64,000 nt of DNA from Zhongshania aquatica. Its GTDB lineage: Bacteria; Pseudomonadota; Gammaproteobacteria; Pseudomonadales; Spongiibacteraceae. The position numbers were made by a program, and so were the translations under genes. Below, piece after piece: positions 57,936 to 64,000 of the stretch. Location: NCBI RefSeq assembly GCF_027257955.1, contig NZ_JANZNQ010000002.1, positions 62,001 through 126,000 on the forward strand. The letters run 5' to 3'. The notes below the pieces were generated by a model, which saw only the letters and a list, made by a program, of their open reading frames with translations, was not told where the DNA came from and did no database searches. Position 1 is the first letter of the stretch. Every line of letters begins with the position of its first letter.

Positions 57936-58472
57936 ATGGCATTGAACGCAACGCTCTTCAAAACCACCCTCGACATTAGCGATCTACGCCGCCACTACTA
58001 CCAGCGCCATCAATTTACCGTCGCCCGTCACCCATCCGAAACAGATGAGCGGATGATGTTACGTATTCTCGCCTTTGCACTTTACGCCGACGAACACCTT
58101 GAATTTACCAAAGGCTTAAGTACCGACGACGAACCGGATCTATGGCAAAAATCACTAACCGGCGAAATCGATCTGTGGATTGAAATGGGACTACCTAGTG
58201 AAAAACGCGTTCGCAAAGCCCGAGGCATAGCAAAGCAGGTAGTTGTTTTAATCTACGGTGGCCGTACTGCTCAGATGTGGTGGGAAGAAAACCGAAATAA
58301 AATTATCCAACACGGCAATGTTAAAGTTTTTGAAATTAATAGCGACGATTCTACGGCGCTAAAAGATATCGCTCAACGTACTATGCGGCTGCAATGCACT
58401 ATTGATGAAGATTCTGTATGGATATCAGATACCGAAAACAATCTTGAAATCAAACTTATTGAGCATTGCTAA
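57936..58472 (+). CDS. yaeQ: YaeQ family protein
   Basis: 178-residue protein of the YaeQ family, which has a PD-(D/E)XK nuclease-like fold. The run MALNATLFKTTLDISDLRRHYY, the LWIEMGLPSEKRVRKARG segment and the VLIYGG...WWEE block are characteristic. Start 57936 is used rather than the in-frame GTG 57924. In E. coli YaeQ is near rof and its role is unclear. It lies 57 bases after the YqaA-like gene and could share its transcript. Confidence 0.92.
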   Translation: MALNATLFKTTLDISDLRRHYYQRHQFTVARHPSETDERMMLRILAFALYADEHLEFTKGLSTDDEPDLWQKSLTGEIDLWIEMGLPSEKRVRKARGIAKQVVVLIYGGRTAQMWWEENRNKIIQHGNVKVFEINSDDSTALKDIAQRTMRLQCTIDEDSVWISDTENNLEIKLIEHC

Positions 58473-58493
58473 GGTTGGGTAGAATTCGAACTA

Positions 58494-58919
58494 TCATATG
58501 AGCGCCCAAACTTCCTTAAGCCCGAACAAATGAACAAGTCCTAAAATTAAACATATAGCAGAACTCCACAACCAAAATTTAGGCTTTCTACCTAACGGAT
58601 TACTGTAGAAGAAAAAACCAGTAACACCTCGCAATATATAAATTGCTGTAATTGCCAATAATATCCAACGAAGAAAAGGCAACTGACAAATTATGCCAGC
58701 ACCAGAAAGTGTGTAAACCGTCCATATTGAAAATACCAATACAATAAAAGACGTGATGATAGTAGGCTGAATGCTGCCTCTTTCTGCAAGAGTTGCCATT
58801 CCCTCACCAGCACCCATAAATCGGTACCATGTTGCGCCATAATAGATACAGCCAATATGTAAAAAAGCAACTAGTGCGTTGAGAGCTGCGGCAATGCTTA
58901 GCAACACATTTGTGCTCAT
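58494..58919 (-). CDS. Uncharacterised four-helix membrane protein
   Basis: 141-residue integral membrane protein with four clear helices (LSIAAALNALVAFLHIGCIYYG, IITSFIVLVFSIWTVYTLSG, FLRWILLAITAIYILRGVTGFFF, FWLWSSAICLILGLVHLFGL). ATG 58919 has AGGAG 6 bases upstream; the longer frame to 58964 is not needed. I recognise it as a widespread proteobacterial type of hypothetical protein with a GAxWYRFMGAGE motif, but know no function. It is the last of five minus-strand accessory genes. Confidence 0.8.
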   Translation of the reverse strand: MSTNVLLSIAAALNALVAFLHIGCIYYGATWYRFMGAGEGMATLAERGSIQPTIITSFIVLVFSIWTVYTLSGAGIICQLPFLRWILLAITAIYILRGVTGFFFYSNPLGRKPKFWLWSSAICLILGLVHLFGLKEVWALI

Positions 58920-58957
58920 ACTATCTCCTAGCAAACTAAGGAAAAAATCGCAGAGCG

Positions 58958-59008
58958 TAACCAACCGTTTAAACGCATGGTTAGCAATAAGCGCACCGCT
59001 GCTTATTG
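58958..59008. repeat. Two adjacent inverted repeats between accessory genes
   Basis: First element: TAACCA (58958-58963) and TGGTTA (58978-58983) flank the perfect palindrome CGTTTAAACG (58966-58975). Second: CAATAAGC (58985-58992) and GCTTATTG (59001-59008) form an 8-bp stem with an 8-base loop. They fill the gap just after the 59014 stop on the minus strand and could be a terminator, an RNA-stabilising element or the scar of a recombination site. Confidence 0.6.
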
Positions 59009-59013
59009 AATTT

Positions 59014-59535
59014 TTAGGGTTCTGGAGTACAGGCCAAGATAGCAGGTCCCAAAGCTGGCTTCATATTATCCAAAATTGTTTGCTGACTTATTTTTTGCAG
59101 TTGACTTAGAAATGCCAAAACTGCGGTATTCCGCTTTAATTCCGTCTGCTCATCTATATCTAATGCCGATAAGCCTCTGCCGTGTATTACTATCACGTTC
59201 ACCCTTTGCCCAAACTCAGTTTGATAAAACCTCACGTTTTCGGCAATCAACTCGCTTGGCACCTGCTTTAATAAAGCTTCAAAAATAGGATCTTTTAAGA
59301 CGGCGTGAACATCTCGCATTATACATTGGCGCTCAGATTCACCCCACTCTTCTACACCTCTTATAGCGGGCATCAAAGCATGCCTCTCTGTACTGCGAAT
59401 AATTTCACCAATATCCATCTTCTCATACAGCTCCACCAGCATATGCTTTTTTACTTGTGAAGATGCTCTATCTTCATATGCGTTTGCCACACCACTCAAT
59501 AAAATAATGGCAAACAGCCATGTAGTTTTTTTCAT
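59014..59535 (-). CDS. Secreted hypothetical protein, 173 aa
   Basis: Begins with a clear signal peptide (KKTTWLFAIILLSGVANA, cleavage near residue 20). The mature part is helical, with KKHMLVELYEKMDIGEIIRS and ENVRFYQTEFGQRVNVIV, loosely like DUF2059-type periplasmic proteins; that likeness is weak. Two cysteines (one mid-protein, one near the C-terminus in LACTPEP) could form a disulfide. Function unknown; it lies in the A+T-richer accessory group. Confidence 0.7.
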   Translation of the reverse strand: MKKTTWLFAIILLSGVANAYEDRASSQVKKHMLVELYEKMDIGEIIRSTERHALMPAIRGVEEWGESERQCIMRDVHAVLKDPIFEALLKQVPSELIAENVRFYQTEFGQRVNVIVIHGRGLSALDIDEQTELKRNTAVLAFLSQLQKISQQTILDNMKPALGPAILACTPEP

Positions 59536-59643
59536 TTATGAATTTCCAGTGTTCTTAATATCACTCTCAAACTGTTTGCCACATTTAGGACGGCACCGCA
59601 GTTGCCATGGGAGTCTGTAGGCGTTTTTCCCTCTTATGAGAGC

Positions 59644-59973
59644 TTACAGTTTCTTGGAAAAATGCCATGTCTGGTACACCGGTATGAAGTAGATGAGAGC
59701 AAACCAAGCAGTAGCCTTACCGATAATTTGATTTAGATTCGCGCTAAGAAGAATGCAGATTGAGAGCAGCGCCAATACAATGCTCCATGCGATAAAGCAT
59801 CGCGCGCCCCAAAAGTTAATGCGATACCAATTCTCGTTCGATCTATAAGCTTCGGACACCCGCATACCGTACCAGTGGTTCATCCGAATGTTCCCCAGCA
59901 GCAGCGGTATACAGAGAGATCCGACGAGTAGCGCGACTATTAGGTTGATTAACGCAAGCAACGAACTATCCAC
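59644..59973 (-). CDS. SdpI-family membrane protein
   Basis: 109-residue protein with three hydrophobic helices. The segment NHWYGMRVSEAYRSNENWYRINFWGAR at residues about 32-58 matches the conserved SdpI motif. In Bacillus SdpI gives immunity to the SdpC toxin, but proteobacterial members are mostly uncharacterised. The start is GTG with AGGAGG 5 bases upstream, a strong site. It follows the acetyltransferase gene by 16 bases. Confidence 0.85.
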   Translation of the reverse strand: MDSSLLALINLIVALLVGSLCIPLLLGNIRMNHWYGMRVSEAYRSNENWYRINFWGARCFIAWSIVLALLSICILLSANLNQIIGKATAWFALIYFIPVYQTWHFSKKL

Positions 59974-59989
59974 GTATTCCTCCTAGGCT

Positions 59990-60436
59990 TCAGATGCGCT
60001 TTTCAGCAGTAAATTTCAGACGCAATACTTGCTGCGCAGTCGGCTCGTGGAATTTCACTTCTAGATTCTCAAAGCCGTATCTTGAATAAAATTTACGTCC
60101 AATTGAGTTTTCCTTGAATACCTCCACCTCAAGGTCACCATGTAGTTCTTGAGCCTTATCCATTAGCGCTTTACCGACACCTTGACCGTGACAATCTGGC
60201 TGAAGAAATATTGCGCCAACCTCATCACCCATGAGTGCTATAAAGCCTTGTACTTCGCCGTCTATTTCTGCGACCCACGTATCGGTGTTTGGTATATAAA
60301 TGTCCGCGACATTCTTGCGCTCTTGTGCAATGAATTCATCGGTCATAAATTTGTGGGCCAACCGCGTTGCAACTTCCCATGAGTCGAGAACGGCATCTAA
60401 ATCAGAAGCCACATACTGGCGAATGTTTATTTTCAT
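59990..60436 (-). CDS. GNAT-family N-acetyltransferase
   Basis: 148-residue acetyl-CoA-dependent acetyltransferase. Motif A is GAIFLQPDCHGQGVGKALMDKAQ at residues about 74-96, with the Q-x-x-G-x-G/A pyrophosphate loop, and motif B is FYSRYGFENLEV. Acceptor is unknown. AGGA lies 7 bases before the ATG. It is closely followed by the SdpI-like gene, so the two may be co-expressed. Confidence 0.9.
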   Translation of the reverse strand: MKINIRQYVASDLDAVLDSWEVATRLAHKFMTDEFIAQERKNVADIYIPNTDTWVAEIDGEVQGFIALMGDEVGAIFLQPDCHGQGVGKALMDKAQELHGDLEVEVFKENSIGRKFYSRYGFENLEVKFHEPTAQQVLRLKFTAEKRI

Positions 60437-60516
60437 CGTTTTTCCTGCTTTCGTTAACTGATGGCGGCTATTCTAATGAGCCTCTATCAATATTGATTGA
60501 AGAAAAACGGCAGTTT

Positions 60517-61356
60517 TTAGTTGAATTCAAAATTCCCGTAGATATCTATCGTTAGATCTCGGTTTTGTGCATACTCGGCAGGTGTTCTACCAATGGAATT
60601 CTTAAGGTAACGAATTAAATGGGGCTGATCACTAAAATCATATTTGCTAGCAACATCTACCCAATTAATATCTCCCTCACTAAGCTGATACAAATAGTTA
60701 AGCATCTCCTCCAAACGAATCATGGATTGGACTTGTTTCATGGTTAGGCCGGTCACCCTCATAAAACTACGCTCAATAGTACGCTGTGAGCGATGCAACT
60801 TTTCTCCAATTTCAGTTATTGCGATGTCGCTAAGTAATAGTAAGATTTGACGAACTAAATCACTATGTTTATCTTCGAGACTCCTCAATAACCAAGGAGA
60901 TAGAATCTCATCAAGTATATTGCATACTTGTATTTTCTGATCTACAGCGTCAGTCAATAGTTGGTCTGAATTAAATACCTCTTCCAAACCAATTAGTTGA
61001 TTAATATCAACAGGCTCAACCTTATCTAGACTGGAGCTAAGATAAGGCAGGCCTAAGGAATAAAGCGCCCCTATTTTAAATTTAATTCCAATAATCTGAA
61101 ATGGATCAGAATGATCCATCGTAAATGTTTTTAGGTGCGGAAAGATCCAGTGATTCCCGTTAACTTTTTGGGATATAGGGTCATGAGTATACTGGTGCAC
61201 ACCATTAAAGTTAGCAATAATTAAATGGGAAGATGGATCTGGATTAAGCTTAGGATAGATATTGCTGTGGTCATGCGACTCCTTTTCCAAAAACCAATAG
61301 CACTCAACATACTTGGATACACTCTCGATTTTCGGTGAAATTTTCCAGCTTTTCAT
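60517..61356 (-). CDS. AraC-family transcriptional regulator
   Basis: 279-residue regulator. The C-terminal third has the two AraC helix-turn-helix motifs (ITEIGEKLHRSQRTIERSFMRVTGLTMKQ and DVASKYDFSDQPHLIRYLKNSIGRTPAEYAQ). The N-terminal part (CYWFLEKESH, then PDPSSHLIIANFNG) fits the cupin-like sensor of this subgroup. Start at ATG 61356 is tentative; TTG/GTG codons lie upstream at 61380. The gene is A+T-rich compared with the housekeeping block. Target unknown; the GNAT/SdpI pair downstream is a candidate. Confidence 0.88.
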   Translation of the reverse strand: MKSWKISPKIESVSKYVECYWFLEKESHDHSNIYPKLNPDPSSHLIIANFNGVHQYTHDPISQKVNGNHWIFPHLKTFTMDHSDPFQIIGIKFKIGALYSLGLPYLSSSLDKVEPVDINQLIGLEEVFNSDQLLTDAVDQKIQVCNILDEILSPWLLRSLEDKHSDLVRQILLLLSDIAITEIGEKLHRSQRTIERSFMRVTGLTMKQVQSMIRLEEMLNYLYQLSEGDINWVDVASKYDFSDQPHLIRYLKNSIGRTPAEYAQNRDLTIDIYGNFEFN

Positions 61357-61400
61357 TCCTAAGCCCCACTTCTCCACCAATTACTTTCTTTTCAACATGC

Positions 61401-62066
61401 TCAGGCCAGTATCCCCAGCTCCCGCCCCATACCGCTAAAGATAAGCTCTGTTCCCGCCACCAACTCATCTACGGGTTGTCTGAAGCCAGTCGCAATCCAG
61501 CCTTGGCACAAATGCGTTATTGCCCCAACGGCACCCTTCGCCATGACAGCGAGCAGGGCGTCACCCGGTCCGCTATCAGGCAAAAATGGCTTGGTGAAAC
61601 CTACCAGTAACTCCACAAACTCGTTGTAGCTTTTCCCGTACATCTCCCCCAGCTGACTCCGAACAGACATGGCTTCAATCATGATGAGACGAGCCTTGTC
61701 CGGATTGTCTTTCACAAACCCGAACGATTGCTGTAATCCGGCCCGCACCAGTTTGCGTGAATCTTTGAGATGCGGTCTTGTCGCCCGCATTATCGTACTC
61801 AGATATTCCTGCGTCACTGTCCGATAGGCCTCAACAAGCAACTGATCGCTGTTGGTGAAGGACTCATAAAAGTAACGCTTGGTCAGCCCTGCTTCATGGC
61901 AAACAGCATCGATACTGGTTGCGGCATAGCCTTCGCGACCAATGAGCTTGATACCGGCGGCTAGTAGTTTTTTTCGGCGTTCTGCCTGACGAGTACTCGC
62001 GGCCTTGCCAGCGTACTTACCGCTACGCTGTAGTGTCGGTGCTGATTTTGTTGACATAGAACTCAT
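61401..62066 (-). CDS. TetR-family transcriptional regulator
   Basis: 221-residue repressor type. The N-terminal helix-turn-helix reads RRKKLLAAGIKLIGREGYAATSIDAVCHEAGLTKRYFYESFTNSDQLL, at residues about 30-77. The C-terminal ligand domain is helical and unassigned. It is divergent from the SGNH esterase gene, and an 18-bp palindrome in the shared promoter region (62120-62137) is the likely operator. Regulation of both genes is the usual pattern. Confidence 0.93.
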   Translation of the reverse strand: MSSMSTKSAPTLQRSGKYAGKAASTRQAERRKKLLAAGIKLIGREGYAATSIDAVCHEAGLTKRYFYESFTNSDQLLVEAYRTVTQEYLSTIMRATRPHLKDSRKLVRAGLQQSFGFVKDNPDKARLIMIEAMSVRSQLGEMYGKSYNEFVELLVGFTKPFLPDSGPGDALLAVMAKGAVGAITHLCQGWIATGFRQPVDELVAGTELIFSGMGRELGILA

Positions 62067-62114
62067 GGCTACTTGCTCAAAGCTACATATTTGACACGAT
62101 GAAGTATCACATAT

Positions 62115-62145
62115 ATATTTGACACTGACCAGTGTCAGTTAATGA
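62115..62145. promoter_or_regulatory. Palindromic operator and promoter between tetR-type and SGNH esterase genes
   Basis: TGACACTG-AC-CAGTGTCA (62120-62137) is an 18-bp element with perfect 8-bp arms. On the plus strand TTGACA (62119-62124) overlaps it and makes a consensus -35; a CTGACA at 62138-62133 on the minus strand could serve the regulator. The 11-base ATATTTGACAC is directly repeated at 62087-62097 and 62115-62125, offering a second half-site. Binding by the adjacent TetR protein is inference. Confidence 0.75.
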
Positions 62146-62212
62146 CTGCTCGATTATAAAAAAAACAGACACCTATATAGACCCAATACATATTCCTGCA
62201 GGAGCACTGTCC

Positions 62213-63673
62213 GTGACATATCTATTAGCAAGCCACACTGTGGCTTGTCGTTTATATGCTCCCTTACATGGACTTAGCAGAGCCTGCTTGGCACTTTGCA
62301 CCTGTCTGGCCATAGCATCCTGCGGCGGTGACAATAAGCAAAGCAACACAAGCATTAACAACGCACTCCCCAACGACACATCATTTGATTCTCTAGCGCG
62401 TTGCTCGACGGTAGATTCAATACCTGCGGGCCAGCACATGGTCACCAGCTGGCGCACTGCACCCACCGACGCTCTTATTACCCACCCTATTACCGCACTA
62501 ACAGTTCGTCAGTTCTTTGCCCCACACTGGGATGGCGAAGTCATGCGGCTGCAACTCTCGAATCGCTACTCCAACCTACCTGTCACGCTGGAGAATATTC
62601 ACATCGCCAAGGAAGTCACACCAGGCGCCCCCGAGCTGATACCTGACAGCGAATGTCTGCTGACGGTGGGTGGCGAAAACCGTATTACCATTCCGGCAGG
62701 AGGATCAGTTGTCACCGACGCCATTGCTTATCCGATTCGCGCCTTTGAGCGTGTCGGCATCAGCTTTTACGCACCTGCAATCACACTGCAGATCACACGC
62801 CACTTGGGTGCAGACGAAATCCTTTATATGAGCCTCCCCGGTGATCACAGCGCCGACCCGAGTGGCACTCTGTTTCAAGCAGTCCCCGACGGCTACGCCA
62901 GTAATTTTCTGGCCATCGAGGCCCTTGAAGTAGCCGCGGCGCAAAAGGTTACCACCCTAGTTGCGGTGGGCGACTCCATTACCGATGGCTCCGGCTCCAC
63001 GACCGAGTTTCTGAGTGGCGAACCTGCCCGCATGACCTCGACCGACCAACGCTACCCCAACCACTTACAGCGCCGTATTCACGAAGCTGGCTTGCCAATA
63101 ACGGTGGCCAATGCCGGCATAGGTGGCAATGAATTATTGAGCGACGGCTGGTTGCCGCAATTTGGTGTAGCCATGCTTGACCGACTGGACTATGACGTCC
63201 TCGCCATTACCGGCGCGACCCATGTGCTTGCTATGATCGGCACCAATGACTTCGGCAACCCAAAACCCGGCGCGGCGCCCAGCCCGGAAGACATGATTGC
63301 CGGTTACATCGAACTGATTGAAGACATCCATGCGGCTGGCATGAAGATCACCCTCGGCACCATCCCACCAGCCGAAGGCGCGGTGATAGATGGCCTGCCC
63401 CTGATTGGCGACCTGCCTTTCGACATTGATGTGATGCACGGCACCGCTGAGGCCCGCGACAGTCGCGATACCGTCAATTTATGGATACGCACACAAGAAC
63501 TCAGCGATGGCATCGTCGATTTCGACGCCTGCCTCGAAGACCCTGAGAATCCCGGCTATCTCGCCGCTGAATACAACAGCGGCGATAACCTACACCCCAG
63601 CCCTGAAGGCTACGCCGCCATGGCGGAGTGCGTGAACCTCGACTTATTCCGCACCCCCGACAACGCATATTAA
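62213..63673 (+). CDS. Lipoprotein SGNH/GDSL esterase
   Basis: Predicted envelope-anchored carbohydrate or lipid esterase. The start at GTG 62213 has AGGAG 8 bases upstream and is preferred over GTG 62132, which lies in the operator. A lipoprotein signal follows with lipobox IASC. The N-terminal 200 residues are a beta-rich domain of unknown type. The hydrolase domain has block I GDSITDG with nucleophile Ser255, block II NAGIGGNELL, block III GTND, and block V DNLH with Asp458 and His461. It is followed by a glycoside hydrolase lipoprotein, so deacylation of a glycan is plausible. Confidence 0.9.
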   Translation: MTYLLASHTVACRLYAPLHGLSRACLALCTCLAIASCGGDNKQSNTSINNALPNDTSFDSLARCSTVDSIPAGQHMVTSWRTAPTDALITHPITALTVRQFFAPHWDGEVMRLQLSNRYSNLPVTLENIHIAKEVTPGAPELIPDSECLLTVGGENRITIPAGGSVVTDAIAYPIRAFERVGISFYAPAITLQITRHLGADEILYMSLPGDHSADPSGTLFQAVPDGYASNFLAIEALEVAAAQKVTTLVAVGDSITDGSGSTTEFLSGEPARMTSTDQRYPNHLQRRIHEAGLPITVANAGIGGNELLSDGWLPQFGVAMLDRLDYDVLAITGATHVLAMIGTNDFGNPKPGAAPSPEDMIAGYIELIEDIHAAGMKITLGTIPPAEGAVIDGLPLIGDLPFDIDVMHGTAEARDSRDTVNLWIRTQELSDGIVDFDACLEDPENPGYLAAEYNSGDNLHPSPEGYAAMAECVNLDLFRTPDNAY

Positions 63674-63696
63674 ATACTGCAACGAGCCCATAACTG

Positions 63697-64000
63697 ATGA
63701 AAACCATAGCTACGCACATCATCAAATACGCCGCATTCCTGCTGATCATGCTGACCACTTCCTGTGGCGGCAGCTCTGCCTCGAGTGCCAAGCAAGACAC
63801 CGCCAATAGCGGCAGCATTCAGGAAGGCAATGCACGCTTCACGGTTATTTCACCTACCCTAGTCCGCATGGAATATGCCGAGAACGGTCAGTTTGAAGAC
63901 CGCCCCACACAAACTCTCGGCACACGCCCACCAGCCTCTGCTGACTATACAACTCGTGTAGAAGACGGCGTGCGCATCGTCAAAACTAGCGCCCTGACCC
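63697..64000 (+). CDS. Lipoprotein glycoside hydrolase, GH31-like N-terminus (3' end missing)
   Basis: Open from ATG 63697 to the window edge (101 codons). It begins with a lipoprotein signal (AAFLLIMLTTSCGGSS, Cys at residue 23). The mature start, GNARFTVISPTLVRMEYAENGQFEDRPTQTL, matches the N-terminal beta-sandwich of family 31 alpha-glucosidases/alpha-xylosidases. The catalytic barrel is outside the window. It follows the SGNH esterase by 23 bases, likely one operon under TetR control. Confidence 0.7.
   Translation, partial: MKTIATHIIKYAAFLLIMLTTSCGGSSASSAKQDTANSGSIQEGNARFTVISPTLVRMEYAENGQFEDRPTQTLGTRPPASADYTTRVEDGVRIVKTSALT

Noticed and set aside
58494-61356. Integron cassette array with attC sites
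   Set aside because: Only one gap (58958-58983) has attC-like core bases, and it is far shorter than a real attC; the other gaps lack matching ends and no integrase is present.
62132-62212. Longer start for the SGNH esterase at GTG 62132
   Set aside because: It lies inside the operator, and the start at 62213 has a strong AGGAG and a proper lipoprotein signal.

Overview
The window is a piece of a gammaproteobacterial chromosome. It reads as a free-living, Pseudomonas-related marine-type lineage, perhaps in or near Cellvibrionales/Spongiibacteraceae. That placement is inference from gene order, the long form of DapD, PilF next to RodZ/IspG, and moderate GC; no rRNA is present to settle it. 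No tRNA, rRNA, CRISPR array, insertion sequence or prophage was seen. No stretch over about 300 bases lacks a gene; the longest gaps are 45366-45651 (rpsB leader and map upstream region), 54435-54711 and 50950-51160 (nothing recognised in the last two).

Layout. 1-6.3 kb: the 3' part of a large secreted Ig-like, LPG-repeat protein, an OmpA-type porin with thrombospondin-3 repeats, DNA polymerase IV (dinB, facing away from a textbook LexA box), a small conserved gene, a DUF1244 protein and a Lys/Ala-rich AlgP-like protein. 6.4-9 kb: a LuxR-type regulator, a short-chain dehydrogenase and a group III truncated haemoglobin.

9-45.4 kb is one long minus-strand housekeeping block. In the order of transcription it starts with rpsB-tsf-pyrH-frr-uppS-cdsA-dxr-rseP-bamA-skp-lpxD-fabZ-lpxA-lpxB-rnhB-dnaE-accA-tilS (translation, isoprenoid and lipid A precursors, outer-membrane assembly, replication, fatty acid synthesis). 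It continues through trmJ into iscRSUA-hscBA-fdx-iscX (iron-sulfur cluster assembly under an IscR-type promoter), then ndk-rlmN-pilF-rodZ-ispG-hisS-yfgM-bamB-der. The Fe-S machinery therefore sits beside enzymes that need clusters (IspG, RlmN). The tilS/trmJ junction joins two blocks that are separate in the relatives I know.

45.6-54.1 kb is the divergent plus-strand block map-glnD-dapC-nth, then yffB-dapD (nitrogen sensing and lysine/peptidoglycan precursor synthesis), with a YcaD-like transporter on the opposite strand between nth and yffB. 54.2-58.5 kb holds a small membrane protein and the most interesting unit: a translationally coupled operon of an AI-2E-family membrane protein, a GS-fold amidoligase, a class-I amidotransferase-like (peptidase C26) hydrolase and a YqaA/DedA-like membrane protein, followed by YaeQ. 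This looks like a make/break/transport system for an amide-linked compound of unknown identity.

58.5-61.4 kb is an A+T-richer accessory group on the minus strand (small membrane protein, secreted protein, SdpI-like protein, GNAT acetyltransferase, AraC regulator). 61.4-64 kb is a TetR regulator facing, across a near-perfect palindromic operator, a lipoprotein SGNH esterase and the start of a lipoprotein glycoside hydrolase that looks like family 31. Together these suggest a regulated glycan or glycoside degradation locus continuing beyond the window.
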